A stretch of DNA of 64,000 nucleotides from Robiginitalea sp. (GTDB lineage Bacteria; Bacteroidota; Bacteroidia; Flavobacteriales; Flavobacteriaceae), in the NCBI GenBank assembly GCA_024642005.1, contig JAHECA010000010.1, positions 1 to 64,000 of the forward strand, given 5' to 3'. Under the pieces are notes generated by a model. That model saw only the letters and a program-made list of their open reading frames with translations. It did not search any database and had not been told where the DNA came from. The position numbers and the translations under genes were made by a program. This document shows positions 50,077-59,360 of this stretch, one piece after another (position 1 is the first letter of the stretch; each line of letters opens with the position of its first letter).

Positions 50077-51783
50077 GTGATCAATCCGTCGGAACAATTT
50101 GACGCCATAGTTGTAGGCACCGGTATAAGCGGGGGCTGGGCCGCCAAGGAACTCTGCGAGCAAGGGCTGAAAACCCTGGTTTTGGAGCGCGGCCCCATGG
50201 TAAAACATCTGGATGACTATCCTACGGCCCTGTTGGACGACTGGGACCTGCCGTACGGGAACAACTTCACCCGGGAAGAACAGCAGAAGTACCACAAACA
50301 ATTGCGGGTGGGGTGGGCCCCCAAACCCGATGTGGCGCATTTCTTTGTAAACGACCTGGAACACCCCTACCAGGAAACCAAGCGATTCGACTGGATCAGA
50401 GGGTATCAGGTAGGCGGGCGCTCCCTTACGTGGGGCCGCCAAAGTTACCGGTGGAGCGACCTCGACTTCGAAGCAAACAAGAAGGAAGGCATAGGGGTAG
50501 ACTGGCCGGTGCGCTATGCCGACATCGCGCCCTGGTACGACAAGGTTGAAACCTATATTGGCGTAAGCGGGGAGGCGCTCGGGCTGCCCCATCTGCCCGA
50601 CGGCAAATTCGAACCGCCCATGGGCCTGAATTGCCCGGAAGAGGATTTAAAAACAGCATTGGCCACCCAATTCCGGGACGGACGTTTGCTTACCATAGGG
50701 CGTGCCGCCCACATTACCGACCGGGAAGCTACTCATGAGGGGCGCAGCCCCTGTCAGTTCCGGAACCGATGTTGGAGGGGGTGTCCGTTCGGGGGCTATT
50801 TCAGCAGCAATTCCTGTACACTGCCAGCGGCAGAACGTACCGGGAAGATGACCCTTAGGCCCAATTCCATCGTGCACGAAGTCATTTACGACCCCGGTAC
50901 CAAACGCGCCGCCGGGGTTCGTGTCATCGACGCCGTTACCCGCGAGCAGCTCACCTTCAACGCCAATGTTATTTTCCTGTGCGCCTCAGCCATGGCCTCC
51001 GTGGGAATACTGCTGCAGTCTAAAAGCGAGCAATTCCCGAATGGCCTCGGAAACAACCACGACCAGGTGGGCCGCAACATTATGGACCACCATTACCAGC
51101 TGGGGGCCAATGCCCGGGTAGACGGGTATCTTGACAAATATTACAAAGGCCGTCGGCCAAACGGTTTTTATATCCCGCGCTTTGTGAACCTGAATGAAGC
51201 CACCCGCAAGAAAGAGTACCTCCGCGGGTTTGGTTACCAGGGTTCTGCAAGCCGGGGCGACTGGACAGAGGCAGTGGCCGAGATGGGCTATGGGTCCGGT
51301 CTGAAGGAGGCCATCTTAAAACCCGGCGGATGGACTATTGGTGCGACCGGTTTCGGGGAAATGCTGCCTCATGCTGAAAACCGGGTAACCCTGAGCGCGA
51401 CTGAAAAAGACAAATGGGGCCTGCCCCAACTCGATTTCGATGTGGCATTCCGTGAAAACGAATACCGGATGCGGGAAGATATCCTTAGGCAAATCGTCTC
51501 CATGTTCGAGGCTGCCGGCTTTAAAGATGTAAAAACCTACGAGCGGGAAACCGGGCCCGGCCTGGGCATTCACGAAATGGGTGGGGCCCGAATGGGGTCA
51601 GACCCCAGGACTTCGGTCGTGAACCGGCACAACCAGGTACACGGGGTGCCCAATCTGTATATGACCGACGGGGCCTTTATGAATTCCTCAAGTTGTGTGA
51701 ACCCCTCCCTGACTTACATGGCCTTTACAGCCCGGGCTGCAGCTCATGCAGCCGGGCAATTTCAGGCAGGGGCGTTCTCTTAA
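50077..51783 (+). CDS. GMC oxidoreductase, FAD-dependent sugar dehydrogenase type, copy 1
   Basis: Flavoenzyme of 568 aa. FAD-binding VVGTGISGGWAAKEL is near residue 13, and the catalytic His/Asn pair is in GIHEMGGARMG and SSCVNPSLTYMAF at the C-terminus. A cysteine cluster CQFRNRCWRGCPFG (C-x5-C-x3-C, near 225) resembles the site of an iron-sulfur cluster in bacterial FAD-dependent glucose/fructose dehydrogenases. The chosen start is GTG at 50077, which aligns with the paralogue at 57648; no ATG is in frame close by. There is no signal peptide. No subunit 3 or cytochrome gene accompanies it, only an ASCH-domain gene 13 nt downstream. Confidence 0.88.
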   Translation: MINPSEQFDAIVVGTGISGGWAAKELCEQGLKTLVLERGPMVKHLDDYPTALLDDWDLPYGNNFTREEQQKYHKQLRVGWAPKPDVAHFFVNDLEHPYQETKRFDWIRGYQVGGRSLTWGRQSYRWSDLDFEANKKEGIGVDWPVRYADIAPWYDKVETYIGVSGEALGLPHLPDGKFEPPMGLNCPEEDLKTALATQFRDGRLLTIGRAAHITDREATHEGRSPCQFRNRCWRGCPFGGYFSSNSCTLPAAERTGKMTLRPNSIVHEVIYDPGTKRAAGVRVIDAVTREQLTFNANVIFLCASAMASVGILLQSKSEQFPNGLGNNHDQVGRNIMDHHYQLGANARVDGYLDKYYKGRRPNGFYIPRFVNLNEATRKKEYLRGFGYQGSASRGDWTEAVAEMGYGSGLKEAILKPGGWTIGATGFGEMLPHAENRVTLSATEKDKWGLPQLDFDVAFRENEYRMREDILRQIVSMFEAAGFKDVKTYERETGPGLGIHEMGGARMGSDPRTSVVNRHNQVHGVPNLYMTDGAFMNSSSCVNPSLTYMAFTARAAAHAAGQFQAGAFS

Positions 51784-51796
51784 TTATCGAATTTGC

Positions 51797-52264
51797 ATGA
51801 AAAATACTTCCGCCAAACGCATGTGGGGTGACTACCTCGACCACCATTTGGAGTACGCCTTTTCCGGTGAACCCCGGATCGGCCCCCTGGGTTCCACGCC
51901 CGATCAGGCCGAACAAAACCTGAAATTGGTTTTAAAGGGCACCAAGCGCTCGATTACCCATTCCCTTCTTGGCATGCAGCACAGGCGGGAAAACCTGCCC
52001 AAAATAGGCGACTTCACCATTGTCACCGACTGGGAAGGGGAAGCCCGTTGCATTGTGCGTACTGTGGCTGTACACCTGAAGCCTTTTTTCAACATTTCGC
52101 CTTCTTACGCCAAGCTGGAAGGGGAAGGCAACGGCACGCTCGAAGCCTGGAAAAAGTCGCATTGGGACCTTTTTACGGAAGAGTTAAAGGCCTATGGCCG
52201 CACTCCCCACGACAGCATGATTGTGGTTTGCGAGGTTTTCGACAAGGTTTACGATGGCGCTTAG
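51797..52264 (+). CDS. ASCH-domain protein
   Basis: Protein of 155 aa with an ASCH (PUA-like) domain of RNA-related function: PKIGDFTIVTDWEGEARCIVRTVAV and SYAKLEGEGNGTLEAWKKSHWDLF. Such proteins may act in RNA binding or in amidohydrolysis of modified nucleosides. The ATG at 51797 lies 13 nt after the GMC stop, so it is co-transcribed, but no functional link to sugar oxidation is evident. A two-way terminator follows. Confidence 0.85.
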   Translation: MKNTSAKRMWGDYLDHHLEYAFSGEPRIGPLGSTPDQAEQNLKLVLKGTKRSITHSLLGMQHRRENLPKIGDFTIVTDWEGEARCIVRTVAVHLKPFFNISPSYAKLEGEGNGTLEAWKKSHWDLFTEELKAYGRTPHDSMIVVCEVFDKVYDGA

Positions 52265-52300
52265 GCAAGCTGCCAACTGGTAATTCGCGCCTCGAATTCA

Positions 52301-52336
52301 AAAAATAAGCCCGGATTATCTCCGGGCTCGTTTATT
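52301..52336. terminator. Two-way terminator between ASCH and Gfo/Idh genes
   Basis: AGCCCGGA (52308-52315), loop TTATC, TCCGGGCT (52321-52328), with A-rich left and T-rich right flanks suited to both convergent genes. Confidence 0.85.
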
Positions 52337-52352
52337 TTAAAGGGCTTTTGCC

Positions 52353-53489
52353 TCAATCCAGGTTTACCCAGACGTTGCCACCTTTGTGGGATGCCACGGT
52401 TGCCTCGATAAAATTCAGGCCCCTGACCCCATCTGTAATGGTCGGGAATTCTCCGTCGTTGTACGCCTCTTTGCGAATGGCCCGCGCCACGCCCCGGTAA
52501 ATATTGCCCATGGCATCAAAGATGCCCTCGGGATGCCCCGGGGGAAGCTTGGTGCCGTCGAGCGATAGTTTCGAGTTATAGGGATGCCCGGGCTTATATA
52601 GCTGTACCGGAACACCGTCGGCAAGCTTGTACAAAAAGTTGGGGCGTTCCTGCTCCCATCGGAAGCCGGCCTTCTCGCCGTAAATGGTAATGGCCAGGCC
52701 GTTTTCCTCTCCGGTGGCAACCTGACTGGCCCTGATAACTCCTTTTACATGCTTGTCCATGCGAACCAGTACCGTGCCATCTACATCCATTACGTTGTCG
52801 TCGTATAGGTAATTGAAATCGCAGAGCAGCGATTTGATGCGCAGTCCCGTGGTGAATTCAATCATATTGAAGGCATGTACGCCAATGTCGCCCATACAAG
52901 AACTGATCCCCGCTTTCTTCGGGTCGAGCCGCCATACCTTGCCGCGCTGTTCCTTGTCGTGGATAATCGGATTGATCCACCCCTGGTAGTAACGCGCGTC
53001 TACCTTGTGGATTCGGCCCAATTCCCCGGCCTTGATCATTTCGCGCATCTGCCGCACCATGGGGTATCCCGTATAGGTATGGGTAACCGCGAAGACGGTT
53101 CCGGCCTTCTTGTGGGTATCGCGCAGAATTTTGGCCTCTTCGTAGGTAGTGGTCATCGGTTTCTCGCAAATCACGTTGAAACCATTTTCCAACAGCTTTT
53201 TCGCCATGGGGAAGTGCAGGAAATTCGGCGTCAGTACCGAAACCACCTGTATGCGCTGCGATTCGGGCAGCTGCATCTCCTTTTCGATCAGGGTGTCGAA
53301 ATCGGGGTAAATGCGGTCGGTGGAAATCCCGATCTGCTCGGCAAAAGCGAGGTTATGATTCAGGTCAGGGTTAAAGACGGCTCCTACAATCTCATAGCTG
53401 TCGTACATATGGGCCGCCACGCGGTGCAACACCCCGATAAGGGAATCGCCCCCGCCTCCTAAGACGCCCAGTCTTAACTTTTTAGGCAT
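52353..53489 (-). CDS. Gfo/Idh/MocA family oxidoreductase
   Basis: NAD(P)-dependent sugar dehydrogenase-like protein of 378 aa without a signal peptide. The Rossmann start LRLGVLGGGGDSLIG and the EKP motif in VICEKPMTTTYEEA near residue 98 are present, and the C-terminal beta-sheet domain contains ARYYQGWINP and DIGVHAFNMIEF with the catalytic His. It would reduce or oxidise a keto-sugar in the cytoplasm. It is the last gene of the five-gene minus-strand operon that begins at 57441. Confidence 0.92.
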   Translation of the reverse strand: MPKKLRLGVLGGGGDSLIGVLHRVAAHMYDSYEIVGAVFNPDLNHNLAFAEQIGISTDRIYPDFDTLIEKEMQLPESQRIQVVSVLTPNFLHFPMAKKLLENGFNVICEKPMTTTYEEAKILRDTHKKAGTVFAVTHTYTGYPMVRQMREMIKAGELGRIHKVDARYYQGWINPIIHDKEQRGKVWRLDPKKAGISSCMGDIGVHAFNMIEFTTGLRIKSLLCDFNYLYDDNVMDVDGTVLVRMDKHVKGVIRASQVATGEENGLAITIYGEKAGFRWEQERPNFLYKLADGVPVQLYKPGHPYNSKLSLDGTKLPPGHPEGIFDAMGNIYRGVARAIRKEAYNDGEFPTITDGVRGLNFIEATVASHKGGNVWVNLD

Positions 53490-53511
53490 GGTAATATTTG
53501 AATTTTACAGA

Positions 53512-54741
53512 TTAATCGTGTTTGACTCGTAGCTCTTCCAGTTTTTTGCGGAACAGGAACAGTATAAAAAATAAGATGGCCACAGTCATTGGAAAAAACA
53601 TCATTTTGCCAAGGGTGGCCTTCCCTGCAGCCAATTCGGCTGCCTCCTGAGCGATCCCCTCTGCCAGTTTAGACTCGCGGGCAGTGTCGAGCCATGAACC
53701 AATTACAGGTTGCCAAATGGCGGTGGAGAGCATTCCGGCACCCCCGACAAGAGACATGCCAAGCGCACCTGTTTTCGGAATGTACTCAGAGGTAAACCCG
53801 ATCATGGTGGGCCAGAAATAACAAACCCCCAATGCGAACAGTACGGCGGCAGCATAGATCATTCCACCCTCGGCTATACTCATACTGTAAACCGCCAGGG
53901 TGGTTACAATAGCCGACAGGAGCAACACCCCTATGGGATTGAGTTTGTGCACCAGGAACCCTCCAAAATAGCGACCCGTGGCCATAATGCCTGTAACCAT
54001 GGCCAAAATCAGCATCGGGCTGGCCCCGGAATTACCCAGGATGCGCTCGACCCATTGCTGTGGCCCGAATTCGGATATGGCAGTGAGGGTCATACAGAGG
54101 ATTATGAAGATAAACAAAGGACTCGCCAGAGAACGTATGTTGAGGCTGGTATCTGTTTCGATGTGCTCGCTCTCAGGAAAGGTTTCTTTAAAGAACAGGT
54201 ACCCGTAGATCAGGGTCGGAATAAGCATGATGCCGATCTGGGCCTGCCAGCCCATGCTCATGTCTGTCATGAATTTCGATACAAGGGCGCCGATCACAAT
54301 TCCACCCGGAAACCATACATGGAAGCGGTTGAGCATCGCTGTCCGGTTGCGGGTAAACATGTCTGCAATCATCGGGTTACAGGCCGCTTCTACCGAACCA
54401 TTTGCAAAACCGATGAAAAAGGTAGAGATCAGGAGGGTCCAGAAACCGCCAGCCAAGATGGTCAGAACCAGGCCCAACAAGTGTGAAGCGAAGGCAATGA
54501 TCATGAGCTTCCGGGCGCCAATCGAATTGTAGAGTAACCCCCCAACCACGGTTGCAATTGGGAAACCGAGGAAAGCCATCCCGTTGATGTAGCCCAATTG
54601 GGTGTCAGTCAGGCTAAATTGGATGCCCAGCTGGTCCAGGATCCCTGCGCGTATCGCGAAGGTCATCGCTGTGACGACCAAAGAGATACAGGCCGCCAGG
54701 AAAAGCTTGTTCTTGTTAACTTGTTTCATAGTGGATTGCAT
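53512..54741 (-). CDS. MFS sugar transporter (FucP/GluP-like)
   Basis: Major facilitator of 409 aa with 12 membrane helices. The first half has ISLVVTAMTFAIRAGILDQLG, FLGFPIATVVGGLLYNSIGARKLM (quoted in parts) and NRFHVWFPGGIVIGALVSK; the second half ends FFPMTVAILFFILFLFRKKLEEL. It resembles sugar:H+ symporters of the FucP type. A second in-frame ATG at 54729 would shorten it by four residues. Likely imports the monosaccharide or keto-sugar released in the periplasm. Confidence 0.88.
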   Translation of the reverse strand: MQSTMKQVNKNKLFLAACISLVVTAMTFAIRAGILDQLGIQFSLTDTQLGYINGMAFLGFPIATVVGGLLYNSIGARKLMIIAFASHLLGLVLTILAGGFWTLLISTFFIGFANGSVEAACNPMIADMFTRNRTAMLNRFHVWFPGGIVIGALVSKFMTDMSMGWQAQIGIMLIPTLIYGYLFFKETFPESEHIETDTSLNIRSLASPLFIFIILCMTLTAISEFGPQQWVERILGNSGASPMLILAMVTGIMATGRYFGGFLVHKLNPIGVLLLSAIVTTLAVYSMSIAEGGMIYAAAVLFALGVCYFWPTMIGFTSEYIPKTGALGMSLVGGAGMLSTAIWQPVIGSWLDTARESKLAEGIAQEAAELAAGKATLGKMMFFPMTVAILFFILFLFRKKLEELRVKHD

Positions 54742-54772
54742 TAGTTAGTTGTTGGTTATGAAGATATTAAAA

Positions 54773-55981
54773 TTATGCTTGATAGCTGACCTTCTCATTC
54801 TTAAAGAAGAGGACAAAAAACAGCAGCACCAGATAGGAGAAACCGGCCGGATACAGCCAGATCTCCTTCCAGAAATGCCCGTCTGCATTAACGTACTGAT
54901 CGACGATAATGCCCGACACTTTGTAGCCGATTAGCATGCCGATGCCGTAGGTGGCCAGGGTGATAAGCCCCTGAGCTGCGCTTCGGATTTTTTCACCTGC
55001 TTTTACGTCTGTGAAAATTTGACCGGAAACGAAAAAGAAATCGTAGCATATCCCATGCAGCAAAATGCCCCCAAACAGCATCCAGGTGCCCTCCCCGGTA
55101 TCGCCGTAAGCAAAAAGGGTGTATCTGATTCCCCAGGCCAGCATCCCGACGATAAGTGTCCATTTCAGTCCATAACGGTTGAGGAAAACAGGCAGCATCA
55201 ACAGGAATAATACTTCCGAAATCTGCCCGAAAGACATATTGCCGGCCGCATCTTCCATCCCAATCTCATTCATAAAAGGATTGGCAAAACTGAAATAAAA
55301 AGCCAGCGGGATGCAGATTAGAATACTCGAAACGAAAAAGATCAGGTAATTCCGCCCCTTGAGCAATCGGAGGGCTTCGAGGCCCAGCACGTCGCCCATG
55401 GAGAACTTACTCCCCCTGGCCCCTGGCGGGGTGTGGGGCAGGGTAAAACAGAACAGGCCCAGGGCCAGGGAAGAAGCCGAGGCCAGGATAAAAGTGTAGC
55501 TCAGCAGCTCTTTGGCTTCCCAGCGCAGGACGTAACCGATGAGCATACCGGCGGCAATCCAGCCCACGGTACCCCAAAGCCGGATTCGGGCAAATTGGCG
55601 GGAAGGGTCTTTCATCTGGTTAAAAGCCACGCTGTTTGCCAGAGCCAGGGTGGGCATGTAAAGTATCATGTAGACAAGCAAAAAGGGATAAAACCCGGCG
55701 AAATCGACCGCATTGCCTATAAAATACATCAGGCCAGCACCAATCAGGTGGATTACCCCGAGCAGTCGCTGGGCGGCAAAATAGCGGTCGGCTATTAAAC
55801 CCACCACAAAAGGGGCCACAATGGCACCCCAGGCCTGGGTCATATAGGCGGTGCCCACTGCCTCGGCATCGGTGCCCAAACTTCTGCCCAGGTAAGTACC
55901 CATGGTAACGAACCAGCTCCCCCAGACAAAAAATTCCAGGAACATCATTACCGATAACTGCAGGCGGATACTTGTTTTCAT
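54773..55981 (-). CDS. NupG-type nucleoside/sugar MFS permease
   Basis: Transporter of 402 aa of the nucleoside:H+ symporter (NHS) branch of the major facilitators. The start LQLSVMMFLEFFVWGSWFVTMGTYLG and the segment ARIRLWGTVGWIAAGMLIGYVL are characteristic, with 12 helices in all. Members in Bacteroidota are often found in sugar operons and may move sugars rather than nucleosides. It precedes the other MFS gene by 31 nt. Confidence 0.88.
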   Translation of the reverse strand: MKTSIRLQLSVMMFLEFFVWGSWFVTMGTYLGRSLGTDAEAVGTAYMTQAWGAIVAPFVVGLIADRYFAAQRLLGVIHLIGAGLMYFIGNAVDFAGFYPFLLVYMILYMPTLALANSVAFNQMKDPSRQFARIRLWGTVGWIAAGMLIGYVLRWEAKELLSYTFILASASSLALGLFCFTLPHTPPGARGSKFSMGDVLGLEALRLLKGRNYLIFFVSSILICIPLAFYFSFANPFMNEIGMEDAAGNMSFGQISEVLFLLMLPVFLNRYGLKWTLIVGMLAWGIRYTLFAYGDTGEGTWMLFGGILLHGICYDFFFVSGQIFTDVKAGEKIRSAAQGLITLATYGIGMLIGYKVSGIIVDQYVNADGHFWKEIWLYPAGFSYLVLLFFVLFFKNEKVSYQA

Positions 55982-55986
55982 TGCCC

Positions 55987-56430
55987 TTATCGTTTGTAAA
56001 AAATATAATCCAATACCTGGGGCTCCAGGTTGTTAGCCCTGAAATCGGCGGCAATCTGGGCCCTGTGATGGGTAGAGTGGTTGATAATGTGAAACAGGAT
56101 GTCTTGCAGCGAATTGGTGTAGGCACGCCCCTGTGAGTTTTCATAGGCAATCCGCCTGTCCATGGAGTCGGCATTGCTGATAATTTCAAAGGAATCGCGC
56201 TGGTTCTCGTAGTGCAGGTCTCCCCAGGCGGAAACAGGGTGTTGGTCCCAAACTGCCAGGGTCGGGGCCCGTTCTGTTATCCGTGCATTCCAGATATGGT
56301 GTGCATTCAAAACATGGCTGAACAGGCGCATGCTCTCCTGAGGCACCGCGCCCACTCCGGCACACGACTCGATAATCTTTTTATTGCAGTAGAAATTGTA
56401 GTCGAAAAGCTGCTGGAAAAAAGCCTTCAT
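55987..56430 (-). CDS. Cytoplasmic DinB-family protein
   Basis: Protein of 147 aa with a DinB/YfiT four-helix bundle and three histidines for metal: LNAHHIWNARI near residue 44 and IINHSTHHRAQIA near 120. No signal peptide. The gene is 5 nt before the NupG-type permease gene in the same operon; members can act as thiol-dependent transferases or metal proteins, and its role in sugar use is unclear. Confidence 0.85.
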   Translation of the reverse strand: MKAFFQQLFDYNFYCNKKIIESCAGVGAVPQESMRLFSHVLNAHHIWNARITERAPTLAVWDQHPVSAWGDLHYENQRDSFEIISNADSMDRRIAYENSQGRAYTNSLQDILFHIINHSTHHRAQIAADFRANNLEPQVLDYIFYKR

Positions 56431-56442
56431 GGGGTTCGGCGC

Positions 56443-57441
56443 TTATGCCAGCATGCCGGCTGCTTTCAGCAACAGGTCGCGGGTGGCAATTATCCCGGCT
56501 TCCTCCCCGAGACCATCTCCTTCATACTCCACGCCGACAAAACCGGTATACCCGGCATCCTTGACGATCTGGAGCATTTTGACGTAATCGATGTTTTTCT
56601 CATTTCCGGCTTCGTCAAAATCGTGGGCTTTGGCACTTACTGCCTTGGCAAAAGGCATGAGCTCGGCAACACCCTGATAGATGTCGTAACTATCGGCACA
56701 GCCAGACGCCCAGTCGTTGGGGTCGTTGCGGCGGATGCAGAAATTCCCGAAGTCGGGCAAAGTACCGCAATTGTCACGGCCTACCTGGGTCATCACTTCG
56801 GCCATCAGCTTCCCGTTGGAAGAAAGGCCGCCGTGGTTTTCCACCAGAATATTGATCCCTTTCCCGGAAGCGTAAGTGCCCAGGCGCGTTAACCCGTCTA
56901 CGGAATTGGGTATCCACTGGGCCGGGTCGTCGCTCCCCGCCAGGTTCACGCGAATGGCATGGCAGCCCATCGCTGCGGCGGCGTCTACCCATTTGTAATG
57001 GTTTTCGACTGCCGCTACCCGCTCTTTCTCATCAGAGACCGCCAGGTTTCCCTGCCCGTCGATCATTATAAGAACGTTTTGCAGTCCGTGCCGGGCAGCC
57101 TCGGCATTGCACTTTTCGACAAACTCCTGCATGGCCTCGGTCGAATACCCTGCAGGTTGCAGGGCCTTATTGTATAATTGGCTCACGTATTCCAGCCCGG
57201 TAAAACCCAGCTTCTTGGCCCTTTCTGCAAAGCTATAGGGGTCTACCCCATCGTTGCGGATCATCCGGTTGATAGACCATTGGGCCAGTGACAACTTAAA
57301 AAAGGGGTCCGCCGACATTTCCCCGGCAGCATCGTCTGCGGCCCCTGCCTTTTCTTCCTTCCCCTTGCAGGCCATAAGTCCCATCAGGGAAAGTGCCGCT
57401 CCGGCTCTGCCTCCCTGATTGATAAACGTTCTTCTTTTCAT
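56443..57441 (-). CDS. Exported TIM-barrel epimerase/isomerase, Tat-type lipoprotein
   Basis: Protein of 332 aa. It starts with a twin-arginine motif (MKRRTF) and a lipobox-like GLMACK, so it is probably exported folded and lipidated. A xylose-isomerase-like TIM barrel follows with likely metal ligands in ILVENHGG, PDFGNF, SAKAHDFDE and VGVEYEGDG. It heads the five-gene minus-strand operon. Family members act on sugar or keto-sugar substrates; a periplasmic lyase or epimerase on the keto-glycoside pathway fits. Confidence 0.88.
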   Translation of the reverse strand: MKRRTFINQGGRAGAALSLMGLMACKGKEEKAGAADDAAGEMSADPFFKLSLAQWSINRMIRNDGVDPYSFAERAKKLGFTGLEYVSQLYNKALQPAGYSTEAMQEFVEKCNAEAARHGLQNVLIMIDGQGNLAVSDEKERVAAVENHYKWVDAAAAMGCHAIRVNLAGSDDPAQWIPNSVDGLTRLGTYASGKGINILVENHGGLSSNGKLMAEVMTQVGRDNCGTLPDFGNFCIRRNDPNDWASGCADSYDIYQGVAELMPFAKAVSAKAHDFDEAGNEKNIDYVKMLQIVKDAGYTGFVGVEYEGDGLGEEAGIIATRDLLLKAAGMLA

Positions 57442-57545
57442 AATAGCTGGAATGGTTATTGGTTAGTTATTCGGGAAACCTGAAAAAAAAAAGCCCGAAG
57501 GCAGGTATTCCGGTCAAGGGTTTCAGCTTCATTGCATTATCGCTA

Positions 57546-57598
57546 ACATTTAAGCCAAAACCATGTGAAACTCCCGGTTTTCCAAGGTGTTTAAATGT
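57546..57598. repeat. Nested inverted repeat in the divergent promoter region
   Basis: ACATTTAA (57546-57553) pairs with TTAAATGT (57591-57598), and inside it AAAACC (57557-57562) pairs with GGTTTT (57576-57581). It lies between the divergent epimerase and GMC operons and may be an operator or a leader hairpin. A weak -7-like TACTTTTA is at 57621-57628. Confidence 0.4.
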
Positions 57599-57647
57599 AG
57601 AAAATTAATTTAATATTTGATACTTTTAGCATTTATCAAATTTCTAT

Positions 57648-59360
57648 ATGAGTAAATTCCATTACAACCAGGAACAGGAATCGTATGATGCAATCGTAGT
57701 GGGCAGCGGGATAAGCGGCGGATGGGCTGCCAAAGAACTCTGCGAAGCCGGCCTGAAGACCCTGGTCCTGGAAAGGGGACGCATGGTAACCCACATCGAA
57801 GATTACCCCACGGCCCTGATGGATGACTGGGATTTCCCGAACGCAGGACAACTCCCCCGGGAAGAAAAAGCAAAACAACTCAAACAGGCCCGTACCGGTT
57901 ACACCGTACAGGCCCAGCATAACTTCTGGTTCGTAAACGACCTGGAGCACCCCTATAATGAGGTGAAGCGCTTCGACTGGATGCGGGGCTACCACGTGGG
58001 GGGCCGTTCCATCATGTGGGGCCGGCACAGCTACCGGTGGAGCGAACTCGACTTCGAGGCCAACAAAAAAGATGGTCACGGCGTAGACTGGCCGGTACGT
58101 TACAAAGACATTGCCCCCTGGTACGACATGGTCGAAGCCTATATCGGCGTAACGGGGGAAACCCTGGGCCTGGAGCAGCTTCCCGATGGCGTTTTTGAGC
58201 CCATGATGGAGCTCAATTGCCTGGAGCAGCACGTGCGCGACCAGCTCAGGGAGCACTACGACAACCGCTTCATGACTGCAGGTCGGGTGGCCCATATCAA
58301 CAGCGACAAGGCATTTGAAGGACGTACCCGCTGCCAGTACCGGAACCGCTGTATACGCGGCTGTCCGTTCGGGGCCTATTTCAGCAGCCTGTCTTCGACA
58401 CTCCCGGCTGCCGAACGAACGGGCAACCTCACCCTGAGGCCCGATTCCGTCGTACACGAAATCGTTTACGACCCCGACACCAAAAAGGCAAGCGGTGTTA
58501 AAATAATTGACCGTTTAACCAAAGAAACCTTTGAGTATAAAGCTAAGGTCATTTTCCTTTGTGCCTCTGCCATCGCCTCTACCTCAATACTGATGCAATC
58601 CAGGTCGGAGCGGTTTCCGAACGGGTTGGGGAACGACAGCGACCAACTGGGCCGGAACATCATGGACCACCACCTGGGCATTGGCGCCTCGGGCAAGTTC
58701 GACGGCTTTGCAGACAAGTATTACAAAGGCCGCAAGGCTAACGGCATATACCTGCCCCGTTTCCGTAATATCGGCGGAAACACAGACATGGATTCCTTTG
58801 TAAGGGGATACGGGTATCAGGGCGGTGCGAGTCGGGGCAATTGGGAAGAAGTAATCGCGGAAGTCTCGCACGGCAAAGCGCTCAAAGAAGCCATCCTCAA
58901 GCCGGGAGACTGGACTTTCGGCATGGGCGGGTTTGGCGAAATGCTGCCCTATGAAGACAACCGGATGACCCTGGACTACGACAACCCCGATCAATGGGGG
59001 CTGCCCACCGTCACTTTCGACGCCGAATACAAGGAGAACGAGCTCAACATGCGCAAGGATATGCAGGAGCAGGCCGTGGAAATGCTCACCAAAGCCGGCC
59101 TGCGCGACGTGGAACCCTTCGACAATGGCAGTGCGCCCGGCATCGGTATTCATGAGATGGGGACTGCCCGGATGGGCCGCGACCCCAAAACTTCCGTACT
59201 CAATGGGAACAACCAGGTGCACACGGTTAAAAACGTCTATGTGACAGACGGGGCCTTCATGACCTCTGCCTCCTGTGTGAATCCATCGCTGACCTATATG
59301 GCTTTTACAGCCCGGGCAGCCCACCACGCTGTAGAAGAACTTAAAAAAGGAAAACTGTAA
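57648..59360 (+). CDS. GMC oxidoreductase, FAD-dependent sugar dehydrogenase type, copy 2
   Basis: Flavoenzyme of 570 aa, closely similar to the copy at 50077 along its entire length. FAD motif VVGSGISGGWAAKEL lies near residue 17, the cysteine cluster CQYRNRCIRGCPFG near 230, and the active-site His/Asn in GIHEMGTARMG and ASCVNPSLTYMAF near the end. It lacks its own signal peptide. The next gene encodes a Tat-signal subunit 3 and overlaps by one base (TAATG), so export by piggy-back with that subunit is likely. It probably oxidises a sugar or glycoside at C3 and passes electrons to a quinone or cytochrome c. Confidence 0.93.
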   Translation: MSKFHYNQEQESYDAIVVGSGISGGWAAKELCEAGLKTLVLERGRMVTHIEDYPTALMDDWDFPNAGQLPREEKAKQLKQARTGYTVQAQHNFWFVNDLEHPYNEVKRFDWMRGYHVGGRSIMWGRHSYRWSELDFEANKKDGHGVDWPVRYKDIAPWYDMVEAYIGVTGETLGLEQLPDGVFEPMMELNCLEQHVRDQLREHYDNRFMTAGRVAHINSDKAFEGRTRCQYRNRCIRGCPFGAYFSSLSSTLPAAERTGNLTLRPDSVVHEIVYDPDTKKASGVKIIDRLTKETFEYKAKVIFLCASAIASTSILMQSRSERFPNGLGNDSDQLGRNIMDHHLGIGASGKFDGFADKYYKGRKANGIYLPRFRNIGGNTDMDSFVRGYGYQGGASRGNWEEVIAEVSHGKALKEAILKPGDWTFGMGGFGEMLPYEDNRMTLDYDNPDQWGLPTVTFDAEYKENELNMRKDMQEQAVEMLTKAGLRDVEPFDNGSAPGIGIHEMGTARMGRDPKTSVLNGNNQVHTVKNVYVTDGAFMTSASCVNPSLTYMAFTARAAHHAVEELKKGKL

